This document shows positions 26,599 through 35,975 of a stretch of DNA of 64,000 nt, piece after piece. Source of the stretch: Prochlorococcus sp. HOT208_60m_813B04 (lineage in GTDB: Bacteria > Cyanobacteriota > Cyanobacteriia > PCC-6307 > Cyanobiaceae). The stretch spans positions 22,313 through 86,312 of the forward strand of contig MWOU01000109.1 in the NCBI GenBank assembly GCA_002025975.1, given 5' to 3'. The position numbers and the translations under genes are program-made. Positions within the stretch are counted from its first letter, which is position 1. Each line of letters opens with the position of its first letter. The notes under the pieces are model-generated. The model had not been told where the DNA came from, did no database searches, and saw only the letters and a program-made list of their open reading frames with translations.

Positions 26599-27948
26599 TC
26601 AGTAATTTGGCAATAATTCTTCTTCTACATATTTAGTATGTATCTTACCCTGCTTAAATTTAGATTTATTCAGTAAGGTTAGATGAAAGTTAATTGTTGT
26701 AGGAATACCAGTTACTGCACATTCATTTAAAGCCCTATTCATACGTTTAATTGCAGTATTACGATCCTTCCCCCAGACTATTAATTTACCAATTAATGAG
26801 TCATAGAAAGGAGGGATTTCATAGCCTGTATAGACATGACTATCCACCCTTACACCAGGGCCGCCAGGAGGAAGCCACCCAGTTATTTTTCCGGGTGATG
26901 GTCGGAAATTGTGAGAAGGATCTTCAGCATTGATTCTACATTCAATGGCATGACCGTTTAAATGGATATCATCCTGATTAAATTCCAAGTTTGCTCCGCT
27001 TGCGATTTTAATTTGCTCAGCTATTAAATCAACTCCTGTAACCATTTCAGTAACAGGATGTTCAACTTGAATCCTAGTATTCATCTCCATAAAATAAAAA
27101 TTATCATCATCATCAACTAAAAATTCAACTGTCCCCGCCCCTTCGTAGCCGATACTTTTTGCAGCAGCAATAGCTGAATTACCCATTTTTTTTCTTAGCT
27201 CAGTATTAATTGCAGGACTAGGAGACTCCTCTAGTAACTTCTGATGTCTTCTTTGAACTGAACAATCTCGCTCTCCTAAATGCACAACATTTCCCGACCT
27301 GTCCGCCAAAATTTGAATTTCTACATGTCTTGGCTTCTTTATAAATTTCTCCATATATAAACCATCATTACCAAAAGCTGCTTCTGCTTCGCCTTGGGCT
27401 GCTTTAAACATTTTTTCTAGATTATCAGAGTTTTCAACCAACCTCATACCTCTTCCACCTCCTCCAGCAGTGGCTTTAATAATTACCGGATAGCCAATAT
27501 CATCTGCCAATTTATAAGCCTCATCAACATTTGATAACAAGCCTTTACTACCAGGTACTGTTGGAACTCCAACTGCTTCCATAGTTTCTTTAGCTGTAGA
27601 TTTATCTCCCATAGATCTAATAGCTTTTGGAGATGGGCCAATAAAAACTATGCCGTGATCATTGCACATCTCAGCAAATTTATCATTTTCCGCAAGAAAT
27701 CCATAACCAGGATGAATAGCATCAACTCCTCTCGATGTAGCAGCAGCAAGTATATTTGGAATATTTAAATAACTCTTATTACTTAATGAATCTCCTACGC
27801 AAACCGCCTCATCAGCAAGCTGAACATGCAATGCTTTTTTATCTACAGTGCTAAAAACTGCAACGGTTGCAATACCTAGTTCTCTACAACTTCTGACAAT
27901 TCGTAAAGCTATTTCTCCACGATTAGCAATTAAAACTTTTTCAACCAT
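26599..27948 (-). CDS. accC: Biotin carboxylase subunit of acetyl-CoA carboxylase
   Basis: 449 residues, exact for AccC. Starts [18 protein letters not shown]. The glycine-rich ATP-grasp loop [11 protein letters not shown] is near 161-171. The biotin-carboxylase signature [13 protein letters not shown] is near 199, followed by [10 protein letters not shown] near 290. It carboxylates the biotin on AccB as the first step of fatty acid synthesis. accB is not adjacent. About 260 bases upstream to the tRNA carry AT-rich sequence and no further gene that I can see. Confidence 0.97.
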   Translation of the reverse strand: MVEKVLIANRGEIALRIVRSCRELGIATVAVFSTVDKKALHVQLADEAVCVGDSLSNKSYLNIPNILAAATSRGVDAIHPGYGFLAENDKFAEMCNDHGIVFIGPSPKAIRSMGDKSTAKETMEAVGVPTVPGSKGLLSNVDEAYKLADDIGYPVIIKATAGGGGRGMRLVENSDNLEKMFKAAQGEAEAAFGNDGLYMEKFIKKPRHVEIQILADRSGNVVHLGERDCSVQRRHQKLLEESPSPAINTELRKKMGNSAIAAAKSIGYEGAGTVEFLVDDDDNFYFMEMNTRIQVEHPVTEMVTGVDLIAEQIKIASGANLEFNQDDIHLNGHAIECRINAEDPSHNFRPSPGKITGWLPPGGPGVRVDSHVYTGYEIPPFYDSLIGKLIVWGKDRNTAIKRMNRALNECAVTGIPTTINFHLTLLNKSKFKQGKIHTKYVEEELLPNY

Positions 27949-28209
27949 TATGAAAATAAAATTGAAGAAATGAAATGACTTAAAATAAAAAATTATTTGC
28001 CAAAGTATTCCACAAAAATTTTTTAGTGATCAGAGGACATTTTTTACAATACAACCTAAAACGCTATATATGTATAAATATTTGTTTTATGCAATAGAAA
28101 AATTATTCATCTTATTCAAAAAAACTCTTTTCGAACTACATGCTTAATTCAGCCAATAATGTATGATATTTTTAAGGTTTAAGCATCCCACGGCTGCTGA
28201 AAACCCTTT

Positions 28210-28291
28210 GCGGACGTGGCGGAATTGGTAGACGCGCACGTCTAAGGAGCGTGTGGCTTCGGCCTTGCGAGTTCAAGTCTCGCCGTCCGCA
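28210..28291 (+). tRNA. tRNA-Leu, anticodon AAG
   Basis: An 82-base class II cloverleaf without encoded CCA. Acceptor stem GCGGACG / CGTCCGC with discriminator A; D stem GCG/CGC; anticodon stem CACGT/GCGTG around the loop C-T-A-A-G-G-A, giving anticodon A-A-G; long variable arm with GGC-TTC-GGCC; T stem GCGAG/CTCGC around TTCAAGT. A34 would need deamination to inosine to read CUC and CUU. The A34 reading is direct from the sequence and was checked by counting the 7-base loop. Confidence 0.93.
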
Positions 28292-28316
28292 TTTAATGTA
28301 TTCTGGTTTAACTGCA

Positions 28317-29582
28317 ATGAAAAAAGAATCAGTTGCAGTAGTTATAATTTCCAATGGTCCTGGTGAATTAACTACATGGGTAAATCCTGTAGTGGATGAG
28401 CTAAACAAAATAAATAAATCACTATGTGATGAAGATAAACAAGATTTCACTCTTAGGTTAGTCCTTGTTCCTTGCCCAAATGCCACTGGTAAAGAATTTT
28501 TAGTTGCAAATTCATGGAATAAATTCGAATTAATTACAAAATCCAAAAGTTTTTGGAAATTATTGATAAAACCACATTCTTTTGCTGATTGGCCAAAAAA
28601 AGGGATAGTTATTTTTCTTGGTGGGGATCAATTTTGGAGCATTTTATTAGCTAAAAGATTAGGTTATTTAAATATCACATATGCTGAATGGGTTTCACGA
28701 TGGCCTAAATGGACCAATGAAATTGCTGCTATGAATTTAAAAGTAAAAGAGTTAATACCTAAAAGATATAAATATAAATGTAAAGTAATTGGCGATTTGA
28801 TGGCAGATATCAAACTTAATAGCGAAATATCACTAAGCAATAAAGAAAAACACTACATTGCATTATTGCCTGGTTCTAAGAAAGCAAAGCTTTCTGTTGG
28901 AATTCCTTTCTTTTTAGAAGTTGCAGATCATATCGCTAAAGAAAATCAAAATATAAATTTTATAATCCCCATTGCACCAACTACTGATAAAAGTGAATAT
29001 TTATTTTTTCAAAGCAACAAAAATCCAGTTGCTAAATATTACTCATCAAAAATCAAAACAATTAAAAACTTCAAAGACTCTAGTTTTGATTATGTAATTG
29101 AAACATCAAAAAAAACAAAGATTTATCTAATCAAGAAACATCCTTGCTATGAAATATTAAAAGAATGTGATCTTGCAATTACAACTGTAGGAGCAAATAC
29201 TGCAGAATTAGCAGCAATTAGTCTTCCAATGTTAGTTGTTCTGCCAACTCAACATTTAAATATGATGAATGCTTGGGATGGTATTTTTGGAGTAGTTGGA
29301 AAAATTTCATTCATAAATAGATTCTTAACTTTTATAATTAAAAAATTTTATTTAAAAAAAAAGAAGTTTTTTGCTTGGCCAAATATTAAAGCTAAAAGAA
29401 TGATTGTCCCTGAAAGGATAGGTAATATTTCGACAATAAAAATTGCAAGAGAAGTATTATTTCTTATTAAAAATAAAGATCAACTAAAAAGTATTAGGGA
29501 TAATCTAAACAAAGAAAGAGGTGATAAAGGTGCTGCAAAAAAACTTGCTTCTATAATTGTTAATTCAATAAAGAAACTTTAA
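28317..29582 (+). CDS. Lipid-A-disaccharide-synthase-related glycosyltransferase-like protein
   Basis: 421 residues from the ATG at 28317 (M-K-K-E-S-V-A-V-V-I-I-S-N-G-P-G-E-L). An ATG at 28296 adds 7 residues; anything further upstream would overlap the tRNA. The N-terminal S-N-G-P-G-E-L-T-T-W-V resembles the LpxB nucleotide-sugar pocket (the G-E-x-S-G-D region), and C-terminal C-D-L-A-I-T-T-V-G-A-N-T-A-E-L-A resembles the LpxB/GT-B segment T-x-S-G-T-A-x-L-E. This cyanobacterial subfamily of LpxB-like proteins has no proven reaction. True LpxB is a separate gene in most cyanobacteria. It follows tRNA-Leu and converges on the PRC-barrel gene. Confidence 0.75.
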   Translation: MKKESVAVVIISNGPGELTTWVNPVVDELNKINKSLCDEDKQDFTLRLVLVPCPNATGKEFLVANSWNKFELITKSKSFWKLLIKPHSFADWPKKGIVIFLGGDQFWSILLAKRLGYLNITYAEWVSRWPKWTNEIAAMNLKVKELIPKRYKYKCKVIGDLMADIKLNSEISLSNKEKHYIALLPGSKKAKLSVGIPFFLEVADHIAKENQNINFIIPIAPTTDKSEYLFFQSNKNPVAKYYSSKIKTIKNFKDSSFDYVIETSKKTKIYLIKKHPCYEILKECDLAITTVGANTAELAAISLPMLVVLPTQHLNMMNAWDGIFGVVGKISFINRFLTFIIKKFYLKKKKFFAWPNIKAKRMIVPERIGNISTIKIAREVLFLIKNKDQLKSIRDNLNKERGDKGAAKKLASIIVNSIKKL

Positions 29583-29585
29583 CAA

Positions 29586-30641
29586 TTACCAGGGATCATC
29601 AATTTCAAACTTTTCTGCTTTTTTATTATCTTGAACTAAATTTTGTTCGTTTAGTGGTTCAATATCTAAAGTTTCAGTTGCATTTTGAATTGGTCTTTTC
29701 GAAGCTAAATTAGTAGTTGATTGTTTTTTTTGCTTTAAATCAATATTGTTTTTTTCATCTATTTGATTAACAATATTTTGATTCTGGATCTGATCAGAAT
29801 CATCATTATCCATGTATAGCTTTTTTCTATTATTTAGTTCTTCTTCAGAACCATTTATTTCAACATATTCAAGTTCATCTTCATAATCATCTTCATAATC
29901 ATCTTCATAATCATCTTGTTCAACAACTTCTTCATATTCCTCGACCAAATTGTTTTGCTGTTCTGATTCAGAACCTGAAAGTAACTGATTCTCAACAGGT
30001 ACAAGATTTGCTGAGTATCCATTGACTTCCCTTTCATCCCATGAAGAACCCCCGACTCCAAGTTTCTCAAGTAGTCCACTACTTAGTTGCTTCAGTTTTT
30101 CTTCCGCACCTTCATAAACAATAATCCTATCAGTACCACTACTTACAATTTCCTCAACAGGTATTTCCCAAGTACTTAAAACTCCCTCGCCTAAAAGCGG
30201 CACACCAACAGCACCCATAACAAGAGATATCAAATCCCCAGTCTCAATATCAAAAGAAAAGCCAAGAACTCGTCCCAAAAGTTGTCCAGATTCTGTAATC
30301 ACTTGACAATTAATTACCTTCCCATACCTTTCTGGAGAAAAACTTTCACTCAAAGAATCTAGGGAGTCAACTAATATGACATCTCCAACTTGCTTAATAC
30401 TTTCTAAAGGCATCCATTTTGGCAAACCTGGTAAAAATCTTGTAAGTGGATTATCTCTTAGTCCCAAAGCGACCACCTCTCTTCTATCAATATCAACAAC
30501 AACTTCGCCAACAACGCCTAGCCGTCTTCCAGTATCAGTAGTTATCACTTGTGTTCCCATTAATTCTGACCTTAACCATAAACGTTCACTAGGAACCGAG
30601 TTAGGGAAATTCTTATTAGCAGATGTGTTAGACAAGCTCAT
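29586..30641 (-). CDS. PRC-barrel domain protein with acidic tail
   Basis: 351 residues. Two PRC-barrel-like beta domains: about residues 20-90 (W-L-R-S-E-L-M-G-T-Q-V-I-T-T-D-T-G-R-R-L-G) and about 110-180 (V-I-T-E-S-G-Q-L-L-G-R-V). The C-terminal ~150 residues are disordered and acidic and include three perfect D-D-Y-E units. PRC barrels occur in the H subunit of purple bacterial reaction centres and in RNA-processing proteins such as RimM. In cyanobacteria the role is not established. It is downstream of smc on the same strand (46 bases), so it may share a transcript with it. Confidence 0.85.
   Translation of the reverse strand: MSLSNTSANKNFPNSVPSERLWLRSELMGTQVITTDTGRRLGVVGEVVVDIDRREVVALGLRDNPLTRFLPGLPKWMPLESIKQVGDVILVDSLDSLSESFSPERYGKVINCQVITESGQLLGRVLGFSFDIETGDLISLVMGAVGVPLLGEGVLSTWEIPVEEIVSSGTDRIIVYEGAEEKLKQLSSGLLEKLGVGGSSWDEREVNGYSANLVPVENQLLSGSESEQQNNLVEEYEEVVEQDDYEDDYEDDYEDELEYVEINGSEEELNNRKKLYMDNDDSDQIQNQNIVNQIDEKNNIDLKQKKQSTTNLASKRPIQNATETLDIEPLNEQNLVQDNKKAEKFEIDDPW
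29879..29914 (-). repeat. In-frame triple 12-bp tandem repeat
   Basis: Three perfect copies of CTTCATAATCAT on the plus strand, which encode D-D-Y-E three times in the acidic tail of the PRC-barrel protein. The unit is a multiple of three, so copy-number change would not shift the frame. Confidence 0.9.
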
Positions 30642-30686
30642 AAATTTATTTTTTTCATTCTGACGTATAAATTTAAAAAAGTGTGT

Positions 30687-33600
30687 TTATGCAGCATTTG
30701 GTAACCCAAGAACTTGAGTATTAGCACCTCTTGCTTGCGCAACCCCAATTGTTCGTTCAGATGCACTAATCATAGGCCTTCTATGACTTACGACTATAAA
30801 TTGAGCATTTGATGACTGATTTGATATTAGTTTTGACAACCTTTCAACATTAATACCATCTAAAAAACTATCAACCTCGTCTAATGCATAAAAAGGTGAA
30901 GGCTTATACTTTTGCAAAGCAAATAAAAAACTTAAAGCAGTTAACGATTTTTCACCACCTGACATAGACGCTAATCTTCTGACATTTTTTCCCTTGGGAT
31001 GAGCCACTAAAGTTAATCCTCCTTCTAAAGGAGAATTAGGATTTTCAAGTTGAAGAAATCCATCTCCATCAGATAAATTTGCAAAAATTTCTCTAAAATG
31101 TCTATCAACTTCTGTAAAGGCTTGCATAAAAGCTTCTTGACGCATCGTAGACACAGTTTCTATTCTCAGCAATAATTCAGATCTTTCATTAGATAGAATT
31201 TCTAATTTTTCTCGCAAACCATTTAATCTCTCAATTAATTCTTCTAGTTCATCAAGAGCTAACATATTGACAGGTTCTAAACTTTCTAGTTTTGCATTTA
31301 TAATCGAAATTTCTGATTGCAAAGATTCAAGACTCTTCCCTTCATATTCTCCAAACTCCGGGGAAGGATTAGGTAGATCTTTTTTATAATTTTCTAATTT
31401 TATTTTCTCGCTCCTCATCTCTTCTTTAAGGGAATGCATATCCCTTTCAAGATATTCAAGCTTTAACAGATAGTTATTATATTCTTGCCTTTTATTTGAA
31501 ATTGAAGAGTTTAATTCATCTCTTTTCCTTCTCAATAAACCTAAATTCTTCTCTAGAGAATTTTTTTGATTATCGAGATCTGAAAGCTCTTTTTTAAATT
31601 GATCTCTTTTTTCTATCCATTCACTATGAGCAATTGCGAGTTGTTTAATAGATTCCTGCAAGTTTTTTTCTTGTAGTAAAGTAATTTTTAATGAATTATT
31701 GATACGCTCTTTATTTAAAGCAAATTGATTCTTTTTATCTAGTAATGTATTTCTCTCTTTAATAAGTAATTCAAGTTTTTTATCAAGATTATTAAAATCG
31801 TCATTAAAAGCTATTAATGATGATTTCTGATTTTTTTCATAATTTGCCTTTTGAATGGTTTGTAGTTGATCAAACTTATCTTGATAAGGCATCAATTGAT
31901 TTTTTAAATAGCCTAACTCGTTCACTAATAAATTATTAGCAGTGTCAAGTTTATTTACTCTCGATTTACAATCCTCAATTCTTTGCGAGACAGCTTTAAG
32001 AGAATCTTGATTTACTTCAATTTCTTTATTAAATGAAGCACAATCCTCAATTATTTGACTGCGTTTAGAATTTAATATACTAAGTCTATTATTTTTTAGT
32101 ATCAAATCATTATTTGACTTTTTTAAAGCTTCTTCGATAATATATAATCTTTCTTTTATAGGACTGGAATCATCATTATCATTATTAATTCCAAACCTAT
32201 AAGCCAAATCTTTATTTAACTTACTGCCTCCTGTAATAGCACCACTTGCTTCTAATAATTCACCACTTAAGGTAACCAACCTATTTTTTTGTGTAGATAA
32301 CCTAGCTGAGGATAAGTCTGAAAAAACCAAAGTATCTCCAAAAACATATCGAAAAACATCAGAATAAACTTCATCAAAAGTAATTAGATTAATAGCTTTA
32401 TCAATAAATCCGTTCTCCTTGTTATTTTCAAATCTTGAAATTGCATAATTCTTTTTTTGACTTTTAATTCTATTTAAAGGTAAAAAAGTTAATCTTCCCG
32501 CTTTCTTCTTTTTAAGAATTTCAATTGCTTTTGCAGCAATATGATCATTATCAACAACAATTTGTCCTAACCTATTTCCAGCTGCAATTTCTAATGCATA
32601 TCTATTTTTCTCACTGACCTCTCCAAGTTGAGCTACATAACCATGTATACCCTCTAACCCTGCCTCTAAAAGAATTCTGAGAGCATATGAACCTCTAGAT
32701 TCGTTTAAAGCTTCCTTCCTGCTTTCAAATCTAGATAAATCCTTTTCAAGCCTTAATTGCTCGTAATTTAGCCTTGATTTAGTTTTAATTAATAAATCGA
32801 TTTCATTTTTTAAAGAATTAATTTCTGCGCTATTACTTGCCAAGTTTTTATTCTTTATATCGGATGTCTCTTTTTTTCTTTGATTTCCCTGAAAAAGTTT
32901 CTGCTTTTCTAAGTCTAAGGATTCGATCTGCGACAACATCTCATCTTTTTGAATATTATTTTGAATAGTTTCTTCTTCAATTTTCCTTTTTTTTATTTCC
33001 AAAGGATTAATTTGATTTTTTATACTTTCAAGCTCAGCATTTAATTTGATACTTTGTTTTGAGAATTCTCCAGATTCTCCAGCCGCATCAGAAAGTTTTT
33101 TTCTTGATAGTTTGTGTTTTAAAGTGAGATCGTCAATTCGCAAGTTCAATTGATTTAAAAAATTTTCATCGAAATTTTCTTGTCGCATCTTTTCTGACTC
33201 GATATTCCTCTTAGAAATTGCAATTTCATCTCTCTGTTTTTGTAATTTAATACCTTCTTCCTTATTCAGACTGGATATCCTATCAAGTTCTCTCAAGCTA
33301 GAATTAATACTTCCAATATCAGAATTAACTTTAATCAATTTATCCTCTCCTTTCTCCTTAAGCTCATCAACAAGTATTTTCAAAGCATCTTCTAAAACTG
33401 ATATTTCTTTACTAATAGATTCTTTTTCTTTATTAAACAAGATTTTATTTTTTTCAATTTCACTTTCTTTTTTTTCTATAGATTCAACATGCTTAACTTG
33501 TTTTTCAAAAATAAGAACTTTCTCTAATTCTATTATTTGTAATAGTTTTGCCTTTAACTCTCTATATCGCTTTGCTTTTTCACATTCTTTTTCAAGCTTA

Positions 33601-34277
33601 TTTTTACTAGATTGCAATTCATTTTCTAAAATTTCACATCTTTCTTGTCTTTCAAAAACGTCATTTAATTTTGCATTAGTTTGTTCTATTCTTGTATCAA
33701 AAAGTGCGACTCCTGCTAATTCATCAATAAGATTTCTCCTCTCCTTATTATTCATTGATACAATTCTTGTTACATCACCCTGCATAACAACATTGCTGCC
33801 CTCAGGATCAACACTAATGTCTCTTAATATTCTCTGTATTTGTTGCAAGGTACATTGTTTGCCATCAGAAGTATAAGTAGAAGCATAAGAACCACCTGGC
33901 ATAAGCCTTAATTTTCTAGAAACTACCCATTCTTTTTGACCTTTATTAAGGGCAATTTCTTCTTCTTCTAGTTCCAAAGGCGGAAGGTCCTCTCTGGGAG
34001 ACCAATCTTGAATATTAAATTTTACTGATACAGATGTTTCTGATGACTTACCCTCTTTAACTTTGGAGTTATTTATTAGATCTGGTAATCTTTCAGCCCT
34101 CATACCTCTACTATTAGCTAGACCTAAACAGAATAAAATTCCATCTAAAATATTACTTTTCCCAGAACCGTTAGGGCCCGTAACCACTGTGAAGCCTTCT
34201 TCAAGAGGAATTTTTACATTTCCCCCAAAAGATTTAAAATTTTCAAACTCGACCTGATTGATATGTACCAATCTCAA
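30687..34277 (-). CDS. smc: Chromosome segregation protein SMC
   Basis: 1196 residues. N-terminal head with Walker A G-P-N-G-S-G-K-S-N near residue 35. Two very long coiled coils (about 190-520 and 680-1010) flank a hinge around 540-650 (G-I-H-G-Y-V-A-Q-L-G-E-V). The C-terminal head carries the signature S-M-S-G-G-E-K-S-L near residue 1100 and Walker B Y-A-L-D-E-V-D-S-F-L-D. This is a full-length bacterial SMC that compacts and separates the chromosome with ScpA and ScpB. The gene opens with two TTG codons, at 34277 and 34271; the second gives the more usual V-H-I-N-Q-V-E-F opening. No ATG is available nearby. Confidence 0.96.
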   Translation of the reverse strand: MRLVHINQVEFENFKSFGGNVKIPLEEGFTVVTGPNGSGKSNILDGILFCLGLANSRGMRAERLPDLINNSKVKEGKSSETSVSVKFNIQDWSPREDLPPLELEEEEIALNKGQKEWVVSRKLRLMPGGSYASTYTSDGKQCTLQQIQRILRDISVDPEGSNVVMQGDVTRIVSMNNKERRNLIDELAGVALFDTRIEQTNAKLNDVFERQERCEILENELQSSKNKLEKECEKAKRYRELKAKLLQIIELEKVLIFEKQVKHVESIEKKESEIEKNKILFNKEKESISKEISVLEDALKILVDELKEKGEDKLIKVNSDIGSINSSLRELDRISSLNKEEGIKLQKQRDEIAISKRNIESEKMRQENFDENFLNQLNLRIDDLTLKHKLSRKKLSDAAGESGEFSKQSIKLNAELESIKNQINPLEIKKRKIEEETIQNNIQKDEMLSQIESLDLEKQKLFQGNQRKKETSDIKNKNLASNSAEINSLKNEIDLLIKTKSRLNYEQLRLEKDLSRFESRKEALNESRGSYALRILLEAGLEGIHGYVAQLGEVSEKNRYALEIAAGNRLGQIVVDNDHIAAKAIEILKKKKAGRLTFLPLNRIKSQKKNYAISRFENNKENGFIDKAINLITFDEVYSDVFRYVFGDTLVFSDLSSARLSTQKNRLVTLSGELLEASGAITGGSKLNKDLAYRFGINNDNDDSSPIKERLYIIEEALKKSNNDLILKNNRLSILNSKRSQIIEDCASFNKEIEVNQDSLKAVSQRIEDCKSRVNKLDTANNLLVNELGYLKNQLMPYQDKFDQLQTIQKANYEKNQKSSLIAFNDDFNNLDKKLELLIKERNTLLDKKNQFALNKERINNSLKITLLQEKNLQESIKQLAIAHSEWIEKRDQFKKELSDLDNQKNSLEKNLGLLRRKRDELNSSISNKRQEYNNYLLKLEYLERDMHSLKEEMRSEKIKLENYKKDLPNPSPEFGEYEGKSLESLQSEISIINAKLESLEPVNMLALDELEELIERLNGLREKLEILSNERSELLLRIETVSTMRQEAFMQAFTEVDRHFREIFANLSDGDGFLQLENPNSPLEGGLTLVAHPKGKNVRRLASMSGGEKSLTALSFLFALQKYKPSPFYALDEVDSFLDGINVERLSKLISNQSSNAQFIVVSHRRPMISASERTIGVAQARGANTQVLGLPNAA

Positions 34278-34353
34278 GTCTCAATAGCTAAATAAGAATA
34301 ACTAATTTGCAAAAATTCTCAATAGGAATATTACGTTTATTTATAAATGAATA

Positions 34354-34716
34354 TTAATAATTTTTGCTCAATCTACAAGAATTAGTCGAAATTTCAAACA
34401 AACCAGAAAGAAGTTCACCATCCAAAATGAATCGATAATTTGCAGAGTCCAAGTCTGTAGAAACGTTTTTAAATATTCCATGATCAATTCTTTTTACAAA
34501 CCCTCTATTTTCAGAAAGTTCATGTTCTATCCTAGATAACCATACAAGTCTATGATTTGGCTGCTTAATAATTTCTATAGAAGCTTGATTTAATAAAGGT
34601 AGTTTTAAAAATTTCCAAGTTAAACAATCTATGCCATTTTCAACAAGAAAATCATAATGAATATCTTTAGACTTAGCATTATAAACTTCATGTTCCAGCA
34701 AAACCCATTTATCCAT
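34354..34716 (-). CDS. Orphan protein resembling the LigD 3'-phosphoesterase domain
   Basis: 120 residues. The layout fits the LigD phosphoesterase fold: H-Y-D-F at 20-23, then ...L-T-W-K-F-L-K-L-P (like the family's S-W-A-V-P-K-G-P), N-H-R-L-V-W-L (like the second histidine region D-H-P-L-E-Y), and E-N-R-G-F-V-K-R-I-D-H-G-I-F (like the G-x-V-x-x-W-D-R-G-x-W turn). The arginine that usually follows the H-Y-D-F motif is Leu here. It stands alone, with no ligase or Ku gene beside it. The domain repairs DNA 3' ends when active. Assignment is by motif resemblance and the activity may be lost. It follows a gap of 76 bases from smc on the same strand. Confidence 0.55.
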   Translation of the reverse strand: MDKWVLLEHEVYNAKSKDIHYDFLVENGIDCLTWKFLKLPLLNQASIEIIKQPNHRLVWLSRIEHELSENRGFVKRIDHGIFKNVSTDLDSANYRFILDGELLSGLFEISTNSCRLSKNY

Positions 34717-34799
34717 TATTTAGTTGATAAATAAATTAAATCTTTTTGCAAAACAAAGTTTAGATAAAGATATTTTTTCTTAAAGATGGTCCCTTTTAT

Positions 34800-34937
34800 T
34801 TAATTACCTGCATCAGGAACAAATCTTAAAGCGATGAATAGCAAACTTCCAGCTCCAGCAATAGCTGCAGCTACTAATCCAAAATCTGTAGGGATTGTGC
34901 GAGATGCAAAAATTAATGATGCAAATGTAATATCCAT
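34800..34937 (-). CDS. Small one-span membrane protein, unknown function
   Basis: 45 residues from an ATG at 34937. An N-terminal hydrophobic segment (T-F-A-S-L-I-F-A-S-R) is followed by a clear membrane helix (about 19-40, F-G-L-V-A-A-A-I-A-G-A-G-S-L-L-F-I-A-L-R-F-V) and a short end, P-D-A-G-N. Size and shape are like small photosystem or NDH subunits, but no specific family is recognised; PsbK, PsbY, PsaM and Psb30 were compared from memory and do not fit. It stands alone between a minus-strand gene and the plus-strand pair at 35125. Confidence 0.55.
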   Translation of the reverse strand: MDITFASLIFASRTIPTDFGLVAAAIAGAGSLLFIALRFVPDAGN

Positions 34938-35124
34938 GATGAAATTTAAACTCATTTAATAATTCCAGTAATAGCTTAACAAAAGCTCCTTGCAGAACAG
35001 AGTAGATAAATAAAATGTAAATAAACTTTTATATGTTTTTATTCTATATAATTCCCACAATTATTTAGATAAGGGTTCCAAATTAAGAAAATGGGTCTAA
35101 TCTTAAAATAAATAAGTTTGAATA

Positions 35125-35586
35125 ATGGAGACTTACCATCCTCCCAAAGAAGTAGAAGATAAAGAAGATAACTCTAATCTTCCTGAAAGAGAGGTTCTCT
35201 CGGAAAAATGGTTACTTGAAAAAATTGACAGTTTAATACCTTTAATAAAAGAAAAATGGCCTAACATTGCACAACAAGCCCTTGAAGCCACAAAAGGGAG
35301 TATTGACGATTTAGTTGAAGTAATAGCCAGCCATAGTGGAACCTCAGCAATTAGAATAAAAAGTCAACTATTTGAAATAATTGATTCAATAAGAGAAAAC
35401 AATTGGGAAATATCAGAAAAAATTGAGCCTATAGAAAGTCAATTAGAAGAATTATTAGAAGAACTTAACGATACACTTAGACCAAAAATAGAAAGTCCTA
35501 TAAGAAAAAAACCATTATTATCAATTGCTATTGCGGCTGGTATTGGCTTACTAATAGGAACGCTCCTAAACAGTGGTAGAAAATAA
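35125..35586 (+). CDS. ElaB/YqjD-like (DUF883) tail-anchored protein
   Basis: 153 residues. Acidic N-terminus, amphipathic helices in the middle (about 25-115), then a C-terminal membrane helix S-I-A-I-A-A-G-I-G-L-L-I-G-T-L-L ending N-S-G-R-K. The A-G-I-G-L-L-I-G-T-L end resembles the ElaB/YqjD family, whose members are C-tail anchored and some bind ribosomes. The next gene starts 1 base after the stop, so the two form a pair like the yqjD-yqjE arrangement of proteobacteria. Confidence 0.7.
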   Translation: METYHPPKEVEDKEDNSNLPEREVLSEKWLLEKIDSLIPLIKEKWPNIAQQALEATKGSIDDLVEVIASHSGTSAIRIKSQLFEIIDSIRENNWEISEKIEPIESQLEELLEELNDTLRPKIESPIRKKPLLSIAIAAGIGLLIGTLLNSGRK

Positions 35587-35587
35587 T

Positions 35588-35974
35588 ATGGAAAAACCAA
35601 AAAATAAAAACTTTGCAAATACCGCCTCCAGAATTTCAGCAATTGCAAGTTCAGTTATGGATTTGCATGTAAGAATAGCTCTTCAAGAAGTAGATAGAGA
35701 AAAAAGAAGATTAATTAGTGGTGGAATATTTTTGGCAATTGGCAGCACATTATTATTATTAGTATTAATTTGCATCCATATTGTTTTCTACCTTTTTCTA
35801 ACAAAATATAATAACTGGAATATTGAATATAATTTATTAATCATAATATTTATCGATTTAGTTCTTGCAGGCTTAAGTTTAAAACTTGGAGGAAAATTAG
35901 CCAAAGGACCATATCTTCCTCAAACATTAGAGGGTTTAGGCAAGACAACAAAAGCCGTTTTAGGCAAAAAATAA
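35588..35974 (+). CDS. Phage_holin_3_6/YqjE-like membrane protein (DUF1469 type)
   Basis: 128 residues from the ATG at 35588; a GTG five codons earlier would overlap the upstream gene. The N-terminal amphipathic segment (I-S-A-I-A-S-S-V-M-D-L-H-V-R-I-A-L-Q-E-V-D-R-E-K-R-R-L) is followed by two membrane helices (about 46-70 and 83-102). This matches the holin-superfamily YqjE type, usually next to an ElaB/YqjD-like gene, as here. Despite the family name there is no phage context. It is convergent with the methyltransferase gene, with one base between the stop codons. Confidence 0.75.
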   Translation: MEKPKNKNFANTASRISAIASSVMDLHVRIALQEVDREKRRLISGGIFLAIGSTLLLLVLICIHIVFYLFLTKYNNWNIEYNLLIIIFIDLVLAGLSLKLGGKLAKGPYLPQTLEGLGKTTKAVLGKK

Positions 35975-35975
35975 A

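Noticed and set aside
28172..28546. A minus-strand open frame of 124 codons across tRNA-Leu
   Set aside because: It is antisense to the tRNA and to the start of the LpxB-like gene and has the uneven composition of an antisense frame.
35588..35974. A prophage trace, suggested by similarity to a family named holin
   Set aside because: It is paired with a DUF883-like gene, as in non-phage yqjD-yqjE modules, and no other phage gene is present.
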